A stretch of 64,000 nt of DNA, taken from assembly GCA_045589455.1 (NCBI GenBank), contig JAZNPC010000092.1, positions 1 to 64,000 of the forward strand, written 5' to 3'. Below, piece after piece: positions 16,872-26,713 of this stretch. Source of the DNA: RGIG990 sp045589455. GTDB lineage: Bacteria > Verrucomicrobiota > Kiritimatiellia > RFP12 > UBA3636. A program made the translations under genes and the position numbers. Numbering within the stretch: the stretch's first letter is position 1; each line of letters starts with the position of its first letter. The notes beneath the pieces were generated by a model, which was not told where the DNA came from, did not search any database, and worked only from the letters and a program-made list of their open reading frames with translations.

Positions 16872-18668
16872 CTATTTATAAAATATATACCCTTGACAGG
16901 TTAGGCTATGCTTTCTTCCAGCATCGATTTTTATTGTTGGTGGATCAAGTATATACAAAGATTTAACAACCAATGCTATATTGTCTGATATTTCCCATAG
17001 AGCATCACTATCTGATATGCCAGTATTTGGGCTATAGCTATACGATACTTTCGCGGTATCTGTTTGAGAGTCCTTTTCTTCTGAAATACTCTCAAGTAGC
17101 TTATCAACAAATTTTGTCACATCATACTCTACACATTCTGAATCAGTTCTAGCATTACTTTCTAGCTTAATAAAATATTTGCCATCCTTATAGAAAAATT
17201 CTTGTTTATCTACATCTGACCTTTGCCATGAATATGAATCATAAAATCTAATATAAGAATAACCACTGCATGATAAAGGCTTAGATTCATCACCATAGCT
17301 TGACGCACAATAAATTTCTGTATTAACACTTACATAAGGATTGTCAATGTTCAAAATAGCTAACAAATCTGTAACACCATTATTCTTATCCTTTGAATAA
17401 GATAAAACAGCCTTATTTACATCAAAATAGTCGATTAAAACCTTAGAACTAGGGTCTCCGCAATAATACTGAAGCATTTTCCAGCTTCCTTTTATGATTT
17501 CCTTATCCTCATCGCTAAGCTCAAGCTTTTCTGGTATAACGAGCTTTCCTTCCTGCAATAATGAATTTTTAACGAGAATTTTTTCTACCCTATCATTTTG
17601 ATTTTTTACTGATATGTCAATAATATTTAAAGGGCTAATAGAAAAAACAATGGCAGCCACTGCAATTACAAGCCAAATAGACTTTAAGGATTTGTTTCTA
17701 GCTGTGATATATAAGCCATAAATACCTATTGCTAATGTGACCATCCCTGCCATGCGTAATGGTGTTAAGCCATAAGCATTATATCGTATAATTATGCCAG
17801 TAATCTGTGCAATCACTATTGGAATTATTGGAATCCAACACCAACGCAATAGAAAGGACAATGGTTTAGATGAATTACCTTTAATTGCAGCATACATAAA
17901 TAAATACACAAGTATGCAAATGGAAGCAAAAATATTTAATATATTGGATGGCATATCAAGCGTTAAAATTATCTTCCCAACATAAATGCAGAGAATCGCC
18001 AATAATAACACACAAGGAATTGCCAAAAATGTAAAAAATTTAACATATAACTTTGGTCTTTGAACTAAATTATCTTCTCGAGGAATACGAGAAAGAATCA
18101 TCATGGGAATCAACCCGATCCAAGAATAAGCTGCAACAATAGAATATGGCCTTTCTTCTATAGGCATAATCAAAGAATCAAAAGCAATAAGGCAAACCAT
18201 TACTCCAAGAAACAGGACAAAAATAGACAAAAAGGAATATGAAACAGCCCATAATAGCTCCATATAAATTGTATCAATATTTTCTTTTTTACATAACAGC
18301 CACACACACATTGAAAACATCGCTATCATAGTACCGATATAAAAAGCCATTATAAAATAGTCATTATAACTAAAATAATGCTTCAATAACTGCCACATAA
18401 CTATCGACGAAACTGCACCTAGCACAACGGGAATAGCCTGTAAATATGCGTTCTTTTTTACCTTTCGCTCAATTATGAGGGTTGCTAAAACAGAGACAAA
18501 TATTCCATAAAACAAACCGCCTTCAAAATACACATTTGAAAAATCATTATTTACATTGATTTCAAATGCTACTGCTAAAATAGCAATCAAAATATATGTA
18601 ATTGGAAATCTTTTAAAGCCGTCAAGCAGCAAGCGGGAGCTATCTTTAATAAAGCTAACAATTTTCAT
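16872..18668 (-). CDS. DUF4153 family multi-pass membrane protein
   Basis: A 598-residue protein with about a dozen hydrophobic segments over its first 370 residues and a soluble C-terminal domain of about 220 residues. The segment RYNAYGLTPLRMAGMVTLAI matches the DUF4153 hallmark and the spacing of the surrounding helices agrees. No biochemical function is known for the family. The C-terminal domain (KILVKNSLLQEGKLVIPEKLELSDEDKE onward, cut here for length: starts near residue 372) is probably extracytoplasmic. It stands between the fba terminator and the rhodanese gene. A 10-bp hairpin directly abuts its ribosome-binding site. Confidence 0.75.
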   Translation of the reverse strand: MKIVSFIKDSSRLLLDGFKRFPITYILIAILAVAFEINVNNDFSNVYFEGGLFYGIFVSVLATLIIERKVKKNAYLQAIPVVLGAVSSIVMWQLLKHYFSYNDYFIMAFYIGTMIAMFSMCVWLLCKKENIDTIYMELLWAVSYSFLSIFVLFLGVMVCLIAFDSLIMPIEERPYSIVAAYSWIGLIPMMILSRIPREDNLVQRPKLYVKFFTFLAIPCVLLLAILCIYVGKIILTLDMPSNILNIFASICILVYLFMYAAIKGNSSKPLSFLLRWCWIPIIPIVIAQITGIIIRYNAYGLTPLRMAGMVTLAIGIYGLYITARNKSLKSIWLVIAVAAIVFSISPLNIIDISVKNQNDRVEKILVKNSLLQEGKLVIPEKLELSDEDKEIIKGSWKMLQYYCGDPSSKVLIDYFDVNKAVLSYSKDKNNGVTDLLAILNIDNPYVSVNTEIYCASSYGDESKPLSCSGYSYIRFYDSYSWQRSDVDKQEFFYKDGKYFIKLESNARTDSECVEYDVTKFVDKLLESISEEKDSQTDTAKVSYSYSPNTGISDSDALWEISDNIALVVKSLYILDPPTIKIDAGRKHSLTCQGYIFYK

Positions 18669-18680
18669 TTATACTTCTCC

Positions 18681-18720
18681 TTGTTGGTAAAATAAAACGA
18701 TAATCAATCATTACCAACAA
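18681..18720 (-). promoter_or_regulatory. 5' leader hairpin abutting the DUF4153 ribosome-binding site
   Basis: TTGTTGGTAA (18681-18690) and TTACCAACAA (18711-18720) are perfect 10-bp complements separated by 20 bases. In the minus-strand mRNA the second arm runs straight into the AAGGAG Shine-Dalgarno sequence. It may control translation or be a protein-binding dyad. Confidence 0.5.
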
Positions 18721-18750
18721 TATAGCAAATCATATCGATTCAATGCAAAC

Positions 18751-18785
18751 AAAAAAGGCATAGCCGTAAGTAAAGCCATGCCATT
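18751..18785 (-). terminator. Rho-independent terminator of fba
   Basis: On the minus strand GGCATGGC pairs with GCTATGCC (plus arms 18757-18764 and 18775-18782, one G-U type pair), followed by TTTTTTGTTTG. It lies about 40 bases past the fba stop. Confidence 0.75.
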
Positions 18786-18820
18786 TTTGTTTTATTTATG
18801 TTAATAAAGATTATTAACTA

Positions 18821-19819
18821 TTATAGCTTGTCGTTTGAGCCAAGAACATTGATAATCTTGTGCTTGTAGAGCTTCTCCATATTGTCTCTAGCAGGACCAA
18901 GATACTTACGTGGGTCAAACTCAGCTGGCTTCTCAACAAATGTCTTGCGGATAGCAGCAGTCATAGCCAAACGAGAGTCAGAGTCAATATTGATCTTGCA
19001 AACTGCAGACTTTGCAGACTCACGCAACCACTCCTCTGGGATACCGATAGCAGCCTTTAGAGCACCACCGAACTTGTTGATTGTCTCAACCTCCTCCTCT
19101 GGAACAGAAGAAGAACCGTGAAGAACGATTGGGAAACCAGGAAGCTTCTCTTCTACAGCCTTCAAAACGTTGAAAGCTAGTGGAGGAGGAACCATCTTGC
19201 CTGTCTCTGGATCGATTGTGCACTGCTCTGGAGTGAACTTATAAGCACCATGAGAAGTACCGATAGAGATAGCTAGAGAATCGCAGCCTGTACGTGTTGC
19301 GAAATCAATTACTTCCTCTGGGTCTGTGTATGTGTGGTGATCAGAAGAAACCTCATCCTCAACACCAGCCAAAACGCCTAGCTCACCCTCAACTGTTACG
19401 TCAAACTGGTGTGCGTACTCAACAACCTTCTTTGTAAGAGCAACGTTCTCCTCATATGGAAGATGAGAACCGTCAATCATTACAGAAGAGAAACCAGAGT
19501 CAATGCAGCTCTTGCATGTTTCGAAAGTATCACCGTGATCAAGGTGAAGAACAATCTGAGGATTCTCGCAGCCTAGCTCCTTAGCATACTCAACAGCACC
19601 CTGTGCCATATAGCGAAGAAGTGTTGCGTTAGCATACTGACGTGCACCCTTAGAAACCTGTAGGATAACAGGAGACTTTGTCTCTACAGCTGCCTTGATG
19701 ATAGCCTGCATCTGCTCCATATTGTTGAAGTTGAAAGCAGGGATAGCGTAACCGCCTTTGATTGCTTTAGCAAACATATCTCTTGTGTTTACCAAGCCTA
19801 GTTCTTTGTAATTTACCAT
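18821..19819 (-). CDS. fba: Class II fructose-bisphosphate aldolase
   Basis: Zinc-dependent aldolase of glycolysis and gluconeogenesis that splits fructose 1,6-bisphosphate into DHAP and glyceraldehyde 3-phosphate. The 332-residue length fits class IIB enzymes. Visible are GGYAIPAFNFNNMEQMQAI near the N-terminus, the HLDHGDTFETCKSCIDSGF block with catalytic Asp and zinc His, SVMIDGSHLPYEENV, GELGVLAGVED with the zinc-site Glu, IGTSHGAYKF and the phosphate-site HGSSSVPEE. It is monocistronic with its own terminator. The codon pattern is regular, as expected for a highly expressed gene. Confidence 0.97.
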   Translation of the reverse strand: MVNYKELGLVNTRDMFAKAIKGGYAIPAFNFNNMEQMQAIIKAAVETKSPVILQVSKGARQYANATLLRYMAQGAVEYAKELGCENPQIVLHLDHGDTFETCKSCIDSGFSSVMIDGSHLPYEENVALTKKVVEYAHQFDVTVEGELGVLAGVEDEVSSDHHTYTDPEEVIDFATRTGCDSLAISIGTSHGAYKFTPEQCTIDPETGKMVPPPLAFNVLKAVEEKLPGFPIVLHGSSSVPEEEVETINKFGGALKAAIGIPEEWLRESAKSAVCKINIDSDSRLAMTAAIRKTFVEKPAEFDPRKYLGPARDNMEKLYKHKIINVLGSNDKL

Positions 19820-19944
19820 AGTAGTATTGTCCTTTCTAATGAAAAGTATTATTTAAAGCCTTTGATAAATGCAATTAGAAACCATCTTGAAAAGTATAAA
19901 TTGCACCACATCTCAAAAAGAAATTGTTCTTAATTATATCTAAA

Positions 19945-19962
19945 ATTGAACTTTTGTTCAAT
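19945..19962. promoter_or_regulatory. Dyad in the fba / hydrogenase-like operon divergent region
   Basis: ATTGAAC-TTTT-GTTCAAT is a perfect 7-bp inverted repeat in the 255-base gap between divergent fba and the HyfB-like gene. It could be an operator serving either side. No clean -35/-10 pair was found beside it. Confidence 0.35.
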
Positions 19963-20074
19963 AGAGAATGAAAGTTTTTAAGCAAAAACGGATTTTTTTT
20001 GTAGATTTTACTTTATATATTAAGGGGATAAGAGTAAAATTTTTCGTCAATATTCAATTTTTAAAGGAAAAAGT

Positions 20075-21958
20075 ATGCTAACAACAACAATTATTCTTAT
20101 TATTTGTGGCGTTTTTGTTCCTCTTGCCATAAATAAAAATTCACGCATAGTAAACATATTTGGAGCTGGTTCAATTATAGGTTTATCAACCCTATCAATC
20201 TACCAAATAATAACAAACCAAATCTTAATTACTACTGATGTTTCTTACGGTGGAGAGACAACTTTTACCATCTTTTTTAAACTACCTATCATAATCCTTG
20301 GTGTCGCTGGTGCATTCCACTCCATTGGATACCTACGAGGTCATTGGGAGCATAGACGTGGTCTATATTGGGCTCTATATTTCCTCACTATTTTAGGTAT
20401 GCTTTCAGTAATAGACAAATTCTGTTCCGGTTCAATTTTAGGTGTACTCCTTGCTTGGGAAATGATGAGCTTAGCTAGCGCTGGTCTAGTAGGCTTTGAT
20501 ACTCATTCAAAGCAAACCCAACGCGCATTTTGGACTTATATGCTCGCTTCTAATGCTGGTGCCGCATTTATTATGCTAATGTTTGCTGCTTCACCAGCAA
20601 ACCCAATCCTTTGGATTATATTCATGATTATTGGCTTTGGTCTAAAGGTTGGCTTCCCTATCCTACACGTTTGGCTACCACAAGCCCACCCTGCAGCTCC
20701 TGCCCCTGTTTCTGCAATTATGTCGGGTGCAATGCTAAATCTGGGCGTATTAGGCATAATATTATTCAGTGTTCCAGTAGCTGGCGAATATAGTTTACTA
20801 ATTGGTTATATATTGGTAACTCTAGGCTTAATTGGTTCTCTAGGTGGTATTCTTTTTGCGCTAGGTCAGAAAAATATCAAGACTCTCCTCGCCTTTTCAA
20901 GCATTGAGAATATGGGCATCATTTCTATGGCGCTTGGTCTATTCTTTATTACTAGAAACAACATTTCATACCAAACCACATGTGTATTTGCTCTAGCTGG
21001 CGCTATTTATCATATTATTAACCACTCCTTGCTAAAGGGAGGCTTATTCCTTTCTGCTGGTTCTATCTACAAGCAAACCGGCACACTTAATATGGAAGAG
21101 CTCGGCGGATTGATGAAGCGTATGCCAATATTGGGTCGCTGCTTTGCAATAAATTCAGTAGGTATTTGTGGCATTCCTCCAATGAATGGCTTTATTGGCG
21201 AATTTCTAATTTATGTTGCTGCATTCTATGGTGTAATCAATGGCAATAGCTTAGTAGCAACTATTTCCGCTACAGTTGCTATCGTACTTGCACTTACTGG
21301 TGGTCTTGCATGTGCAGCATTCTCCAAATGCTTTGGTGCATGCTTTATGGGTGAGCCCAGAACAGAAAAAGCTAAGAAAGCAACCGATGGCTCAGCATTT
21401 ATGTCTACACCAATTGTTGTACTAACGATTCTAACAATACCTGCAACATTTTTAGCCCCATTAATTTTCACACTCATAAATACAGCATTTAATTTACCAA
21501 CATTTATGAAGGACATAAATATTATAAACAATTTGATTTGCATCATTTTGTTGTTATATATGGTTGTTGGTTTTATCTACTTTGTCCATAACTATATTCT
21601 TCCTGGTGGCAGAAAGATTAAACGTGGCCCAACATGGGATTGTGGTTATGCAAAGCCTACAGCTCGTATGGAATATACAGGAACAGCATTTGCACAACCA
21701 CTTGTTGATTTCTTCTCTCCATTTCTTAAAAGCACTCGCAAGCTTTCACGGGTAAAAACAAATCTTTTCCCTAAGGATGCAGAATATAGCATCGAAACAA
21801 AGGATGCAGGAACAAACCTCTTCTGGGATCCGATATTTAAGCTTTTCTCAAAGGTTTTTAACAAACTTCACGAGTTACAATCAGGCTCACTTCATTTCTA
21901 TATATTAGTTATGGTTATTGCTATTTTAGCAATGCTTATTTGGGCTTTTGCATTCTAA
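20075..21958 (+). CDS. Hydrogenase-4 subunit B-like antiporter subunit (HyfB/NuoL family)
   Basis: A 627-residue membrane subunit of the Mrp/NuoL-type proton-conducting family. It has about 14-16 helices, the quinone/Mrp transporter core LLAWEMMSLASAGLVGFDTHS (cut; around residue 125) and PILHVWLPQAHPAAPAPVSAIMSG with the channel lysine region. The later FSSIENMGIISMALGL and NHSLLKGGLFLSAGS include the conserved discontinuous-helix lysine. It translocates ions in a complex with the next five genes. It opens the operon, 16 bases before the HyfC-like gene. Related subunits in hydrogenase-3/4 are HycC and HyfB. Confidence 0.93.
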   Translation: MLTTTIILIICGVFVPLAINKNSRIVNIFGAGSIIGLSTLSIYQIITNQILITTDVSYGGETTFTIFFKLPIIILGVAGAFHSIGYLRGHWEHRRGLYWALYFLTILGMLSVIDKFCSGSILGVLLAWEMMSLASAGLVGFDTHSKQTQRAFWTYMLASNAGAAFIMLMFAASPANPILWIIFMIIGFGLKVGFPILHVWLPQAHPAAPAPVSAIMSGAMLNLGVLGIILFSVPVAGEYSLLIGYILVTLGLIGSLGGILFALGQKNIKTLLAFSSIENMGIISMALGLFFITRNNISYQTTCVFALAGAIYHIINHSLLKGGLFLSAGSIYKQTGTLNMEELGGLMKRMPILGRCFAINSVGICGIPPMNGFIGEFLIYVAAFYGVINGNSLVATISATVAIVLALTGGLACAAFSKCFGACFMGEPRTEKAKKATDGSAFMSTPIVVLTILTIPATFLAPLIFTLINTAFNLPTFMKDINIINNLICIILLLYMVVGFIYFVHNYILPGGRKIKRGPTWDCGYAKPTARMEYTGTAFAQPLVDFFSPFLKSTRKLSRVKTNLFPKDAEYSIETKDAGTNLFWDPIFKLFSKVFNKLHELQSGSLHFYILVMVIAILAMLIWAFAF

Positions 21959-21973
21959 GAGAGGAACAATTTT

Positions 21974-22894
21974 ATGAACTGGTTAATTTCTTTTCTTATT
22001 TCACTAATTGCGGCACCACTTCTTGTTGGTATCATAAACAAGGTAAAGGCATTATTTGCTGGACGCCATGGTCCACGACTACTTCAGCTTTACTATGATA
22101 TTTTTAAGCTCCTTAGAAAGGATAGAATCCTAAGTAGCACATCAACAATTATCATGGAGCTTTGCCCAATCATTAATCTTGGTGCCGTGATTGTGGCGGC
22201 TGCCCTAATGCCTATTGCAGGCTATGATTCTCCACTAGGCTTTAATGGCGACATCATTCTTTTCTTCTACCTATTTGGCCTTGGAAGAATCGCTACAATT
22301 TTTGCTGCATTAGATACCGGCTCTGCATTTGAAGGTATGGGTGCTTCTCGTGAAGCGCAATTCTCTGCAATCGTAGAAATTATTGTTTTCACAATCATCA
22401 CCTTCCTTGCATTGCTTTCTGCTGGTGGCTTCTCTCTAGATTTGCTACAGCAAATTTCTATTTCAAACACTGGCGTTGGCTTAGCTGTCACACCACTTCT
22501 TCTAATTGCACTAGCATTTCTAATCGTTATACTTTGCGAAAATTGCCGTGTTCCATTTGATGATCCAGAAACCCACCTTGAGCTAACTATGATTCATGAA
22601 GCTATGATTCTAGACAACGCTGGCCCAGACCTAGCAATCATCCACTATGCTGCAGCATTGAAGCTTTGGACGATGTGTGGCTTCCTTGTTGTGCTTGTAC
22701 TCCCAAGTCTAATTGTGAATGGCCTTGTAACAATTTGCTGCTATCTTGCAGGTATTATTATTGTGGGCATAATTATTGGCGTAATTGAGTCAATTCTTGC
22801 TCGTGCACGCTTCCTTAAGGTGCCACAATTATTGTTAAGTGCATTTACAATTGCTCTTATTGCAATCCTACTTCTTTCAATTTTTAAGTACTAA
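21974..22894 (+). CDS. Hydrogenase-4 subunit C-like membrane subunit (HyfC/NuoH family)
   Basis: A 306-residue, roughly eight-helix NuoH-like subunit that links the soluble redox arm to the membrane pumps. Motifs are AGRHGPRLLQLYYDIFKLLRK (around 29-49), a loop EGMGASREAQFSAIVE and the acidic CRVPFDDPETHLELTMIHEAM, all standard for HycD/HyfC and NuoH. A good ribosome-binding site (AGAGAGGA) precedes it. It follows the HyfB-like gene by 15 bases. Confidence 0.94.
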   Translation: MNWLISFLISLIAAPLLVGIINKVKALFAGRHGPRLLQLYYDIFKLLRKDRILSSTSTIIMELCPIINLGAVIVAAALMPIAGYDSPLGFNGDIILFFYLFGLGRIATIFAALDTGSAFEGMGASREAQFSAIVEIIVFTIITFLALLSAGGFSLDLLQQISISNTGVGLAVTPLLLIALAFLIVILCENCRVPFDDPETHLELTMIHEAMILDNAGPDLAIIHYAAALKLWTMCGFLVVLVLPSLIVNGLVTICCYLAGIIIVGIIIGVIESILARARFLKVPQLLLSAFTIALIAILLLSIFKY

Positions 22895-22915
22895 TTTAAA
22901 TAGAGAATATTAGCT

Positions 22916-23593
22916 ATGATTACAAATTCAATAGAAATTATTTTAGCAATTATATTGCTTACGGACATAGTGCTTGTAGCATCAAGCCGTTTGTTCCATT
23001 GTATTAAAATTACAGCAATCCAGGGTATTGCAGTTGGTCTACTACCTCTATTTATATGGGATTGGTCAAATAGCACTCCAACGCTTCAGCTATGGATTAC
23101 ATCTATTATCAATGCGGGAATTAAGGGACTTCTCTTACCAGTCCTTCTTTCTAAGGCCATGCGCCACTCATCAATCAAACGAGAGTTAGAGCCATTAGTT
23201 AGCTATTCTGCATCTGTATTTATTATCCTAATTATTATTGCTGCATCATTCTATTTCTCACAATTTATGAATGCACCTGCAACAGATATCTGCAGATTCA
23301 CAACACCTACTGCACTTTCTACCATTGGTGCTGGCTTATTTATGATTATTGCTCGCCGTAAAGCAATTACACAAGCTCTTGGTTTCTTGATGTTTGAAAA
23401 TGGCATTTCTGTCTTTGGAAATGGCATTGGAATAGAATATGGCTTTATCATTGAGTTAGGCATCTTGCTTGACGTACTTGTTCTTGTATTTATTATGGGT
23501 ATTACAGTATTTAACATTAACCGTGAATTTTCTCACATTGACTCTGATCGCTTAAATCAGCTTGGCGATTATGATCATAGCAAACAGAAGTAG
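22916..23593 (+). CDS. Hydrogenase-4 subunit E-like membrane protein (HyfE)
   Basis: A 225-residue protein with about seven transmembrane helices, fitting HyfE, which is NuoK-like with extra helices. The core ALGFLMFENGISVFGNGI and IIELGILLDVLVLVFIMGI carry the glutamates expected in the NuoK-like ion pathway. Its stop is seven bases from the start of the HyfF-like gene. Hydrogenase-3 lacks HyfE, so its presence marks the complex as hydrogenase-4-like. Confidence 0.9.
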   Translation: MITNSIEIILAIILLTDIVLVASSRLFHCIKITAIQGIAVGLLPLFIWDWSNSTPTLQLWITSIINAGIKGLLLPVLLSKAMRHSSIKRELEPLVSYSASVFIILIIIAASFYFSQFMNAPATDICRFTTPTALSTIGAGLFMIIARRKAITQALGFLMFENGISVFGNGIGIEYGFIIELGILLDVLVLVFIMGITVFNINREFSHIDSDRLNQLGDYDHSKQK

Positions 23594-23600
23594 GTGCAAC

Positions 23601-25067
23601 ATGCTACTATATCTTTCCGTTATCATTCCCTTCATATTTGCACTAGCAATCTATTTCTGCAAAAAAAGAGATGGTCTTGCTCGTAAGCTTATACTTACTG
23701 CAGCAGGCCTACACGCTCTTTGTGTTATATTAATATTATTTTTAAAGAGCAATCCTAATCTCGTTTTTGAAAGCACAAAAGAAAATCCAACTCTTTTAGG
23801 AACAGACACTATTAGTTGGATAATACTTGCTATTACATCTATACTATTTCTATTTTGCACGTTTCATTCAATTGCATGGATACCTGTTGCCAATAAGCTT
23901 GAATGTGGAGATGGGCACTCAGAGCCAATGAAGCTAAATGTATTCTACAGCTTTATGGCAGCATTTCTTGGTTCAATGTCATTAGTAATTTTATCTCAGA
24001 ACCTTGCATTAACTTGGGTTGCTATTGAAGCAACGACACTTGTTAGTGCTCCATTGATTTGCTTCCACCGCACAAAAGCAAGCCTTGAAGCAATGTGGAA
24101 ATACCTTCTTATTTGCTCTGTAGGTATTGGCATTGCTCTATTTGGCACGATGCTATTAGTTAACTCTATTATTGGAGCAGCACATGGTGACCCTATTTTA
24201 AATCTAGCATATTTGCGTGAAGCAAGCTTTGATGCTGGATGGTTTAAGGCTGCATTTATTCTTGCTTTAGCTGGCTATGGAACAAAAATGGGTCTCGCAC
24301 CATTCCACACATGGCTTCCAGATGCACATAGTGAAGCCCCAGCAATGGTTTCTGCTCTACTCTCTGGCTCTCTACTAAATTGCTCATTTATCGCAATCTA
24401 CCGCTTTACTGAACTAGTACCTGTTGAGATAGCTAGCTTCTGCCAAAATCTAATGTTTGCTATCGGTATTTTATCTGTAGCAGTTGCTGGCATATTCATT
24501 GTTAAGCAAAATGATTTTAAGCGTATGCTTGCATATTCAAGCGTTGAACACATGGGCTTAATCTTAATTTTCACTGGCATAGTTCTTCTAGGTGAGCCAG
24601 AAAAGAAGCTCCTTTTACCTATTTTATACATACACCTTTTTGCTCATTCTTTAACAAAGATGACGCTATTCTTAACTGCGGGCAACATTCTTCTAGCTTA
24701 TGGCACACGTGCGATTACATCAGTTCGCGGCTTGTATAAGACAATGCCTGCAACTGGTAAGGTTTGGTTCCTTGGCATATTCCTTATTACAGCTTGTCCT
24801 CCATCTCTAATCTTCTATCCTGAGCTTTATCTGATACTTAATGCACCACTATTTGTTGCTATCACTACTCTATTATTCCTTTTTGTTGTTTTTGCAGGAA
24901 TGATGAATATTGGTGTTCGTATGACAAATGGTATTCCAGGAGACATTGAGGGTTCTATTATTGAGCCACACAAGCTTCCTAAAGGCGTCATTGCTACACC
25001 TGTAATGGCTATGCTATCCCTCGCGATTGTAAGCATACTGGCTTTCTTCATGAACTTCTTTGCATAA
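23601..25067 (+). CDS. Hydrogenase-4 subunit F-like antiporter subunit (HyfF/NuoL family)
   Basis: A 488-residue second NuoL/M/N-type antiporter subunit. Motifs are LALTWVAIEATTLVSAPLIC with the conserved helix-5 glutamate, KMGLAPFHTWLPDAHSEAPA, LAYSSVEHMGLILIFTG and LYIHLFAHSLTKMTLFL. ATG 23601 is used rather than an in-frame start at 23562, because the earlier one overlaps the HyfE-like gene and 23601 has AGGTG just upstream and starts at the first helix. With the HyfB-like subunit it gives the complex two putative ion channels. Confidence 0.93.
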   Translation: MLLYLSVIIPFIFALAIYFCKKRDGLARKLILTAAGLHALCVILILFLKSNPNLVFESTKENPTLLGTDTISWIILAITSILFLFCTFHSIAWIPVANKLECGDGHSEPMKLNVFYSFMAAFLGSMSLVILSQNLALTWVAIEATTLVSAPLICFHRTKASLEAMWKYLLICSVGIGIALFGTMLLVNSIIGAAHGDPILNLAYLREASFDAGWFKAAFILALAGYGTKMGLAPFHTWLPDAHSEAPAMVSALLSGSLLNCSFIAIYRFTELVPVEIASFCQNLMFAIGILSVAVAGIFIVKQNDFKRMLAYSSVEHMGLILIFTGIVLLGEPEKKLLLPILYIHLFAHSLTKMTLFLTAGNILLAYGTRAITSVRGLYKTMPATGKVWFLGIFLITACPPSLIFYPELYLILNAPLFVAITTLLFLFVVFAGMMNIGVRMTNGIPGDIEGSIIEPHKLPKGVIATPVMAMLSLAIVSILAFFMNFFA

Positions 25068-25099
25068 TCTTGTAGCACATACGATTGGAGAATTTTGAA

Positions 25100-26668
25100 A
25101 TGAGTGATTTATTTATTGAAGTAAAAAATGCTACAGCTATTAAATTAGCAACAATACCCCTTTTAAGCTATGATGCATTTAAAAGTGCTTTAATAGGGTC
25201 AACCAAAGATGATACACACCATATCTTATCGCTATTTGTAAAGCAAAACCCAATTTCGGCTTCAACACAATTTAATCTCTATGCCGTAATTGGAGATAAG
25301 ACTAAACACTCTATACTCGTCACTTCAACAGGTATTGGATACGAATATCCTTCTCTTTCAAATGATTTAAGTCAATTGAGCTGGTTTGAGCGTGAGATAG
25401 CCGAGCAATACGGAATAGTCCCTCTGGGTCATCCATGGCTAAAGCCAATTCGATTCCATCGCTCATGGCACATTGGGCACGATGCATGGGGTCGCAAAGA
25501 TACCGACCCAATTGATCCATGTGTAACAGACTACTTTACTATGAATGGAGAGGAAACTCATGAGGTAGCAGTAGGTCCTGTACATGCAGGCGTTATTGAA
25601 CCAGGACACTTCCGTTTCCAATGTATGGGTGAAGACGTTTATCACCTAGAGATTTCTCTTGGCTATCAGCATCGTGGTGTTGAAAAGCTACTTATGGGTG
25701 GGCCAACACTTGCTGCTCAGCACATCCTTGAAACAACAGCTGGCGACTCTTCTATTGCACATGCATTGAATTACACATCTGTAATCGAAGCACTTGCAAC
25801 CAAGAAAGAAGATGTAGAAGTTTCATCTGCGGTATTAAAAGCTATACTGCTCGAGCTAGAACGCATTGCAAACCATGTAGGTGATTTAGGTGCACTAGCT
25901 GGTGATGTGGCTTATTTACCAACAATGTCATACTGCGGAAGAATTCGTGGTGAATACTTAAATATGACCGCTGAGCTCGCTGGCAATCGTTTTGGTAGAA
26001 GCATTCTATTACCATTTGGTTCACGCCTTGGCATGACAGTGCCACAAGCAGAAAAGCTACTTGCTTGGGCGAAGACCATAAAGTCAGATTTAGACAATGC
26101 ACTTGAGCTACTATTTGACGAGCCATCCGCTTTGGATCGCTTTGAAAACACAGGTATCGTTCCAACAGAAGTAGCGAAAGGCATTGGCCTAACAGGCTCT
26201 GCGGGTCGCGCATCTGGTCTAGCAAATGATGCACGCTGTGATTATCCTCTACCAGCTCTTGGAGAATGCTATGCAAAGCATGAGGCAATTTCAAATCCAA
26301 CTGGTGACGTATATTCTCGTGCTCTGATTCGCTACAAAGAGCTAGAGGTTTCCCACAAAATCATATTTGATTTGTTAGAGAAATTCATTGCAAATGGCAA
26401 GGCTCTTGAAGCTGCACCAAAATATCTAACGACTCTGCCACAATTAGATTCTGAAAGCATGGTAATTGCTGTGACAGAGGCATGGCGCGGTGAGCTAGTG
26501 CATGTGGGTATTACCGATGAAAACGGCAAATTTGCACGCTACAAGATAACTGACCCATCCTTCCGCAATTGGTTTGGTTTAGCATATGCACTACGCAATG
26601 AGCAGATTTCTAACTTCCCAATTTGCAATAAGAGCTTCAATCTTTCCTATTGCGGTACAGATTTGTAA
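25100..26668 (+). CDS. Hydrogenase-4 large subunit-like protein (HyfG family) lacking NiFe ligands
   Basis: A 522-residue fusion of a NuoC-like N-terminal domain (about 1-150, with LSWFEREIAEQYGIVPLGHP) and a NuoD/NiFe-large-subunit domain (EPGHFRFQCMGEDVYHLEI, GYQHRGVEKLL). Aligned from memory with HycE, the N-terminal CGIC motif is AGDS (Ala214, Ser217) and the C-terminal DPCxxC is NLSYCG (Ser516, Gly519), so all four ligand positions are substituted; Cys518 is one position off. A NiFe site is therefore unlikely. This fits energy-converting hydrogenase-related (Ehr) complexes. ATG 25100 is chosen because GGAG lies about 10 bases upstream; a TTG at 25085 is weaker. Confidence 0.92.
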   Translation: MSDLFIEVKNATAIKLATIPLLSYDAFKSALIGSTKDDTHHILSLFVKQNPISASTQFNLYAVIGDKTKHSILVTSTGIGYEYPSLSNDLSQLSWFEREIAEQYGIVPLGHPWLKPIRFHRSWHIGHDAWGRKDTDPIDPCVTDYFTMNGEETHEVAVGPVHAGVIEPGHFRFQCMGEDVYHLEISLGYQHRGVEKLLMGGPTLAAQHILETTAGDSSIAHALNYTSVIEALATKKEDVEVSSAVLKAILLELERIANHVGDLGALAGDVAYLPTMSYCGRIRGEYLNMTAELAGNRFGRSILLPFGSRLGMTVPQAEKLLAWAKTIKSDLDNALELLFDEPSALDRFENTGIVPTEVAKGIGLTGSAGRASGLANDARCDYPLPALGECYAKHEAISNPTGDVYSRALIRYKELEVSHKIIFDLLEKFIANGKALEAAPKYLTTLPQLDSESMVIAVTEAWRGELVHVGITDENGKFARYKITDPSFRNWFGLAYALRNEQISNFPICNKSFNLSYCGTDL

Positions 26669-26713
26669 TGAATAGGTTGAGAAAAGAATTTAAAAGAGTT
26701 TGGAGATAATTTT

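Noticed and set aside
25842..26300. 152-codon antisense frame within the HyfG-like gene
   Set aside because: Shadow of a well-supported gene with recognisable motifs on the other strand.
25100..26668. Active NiFe hydrogenase
   Set aside because: All four NiFe cysteine positions are substituted (Ala214, Ser217, Ser516, Gly519), so the usual annotation would mislead.
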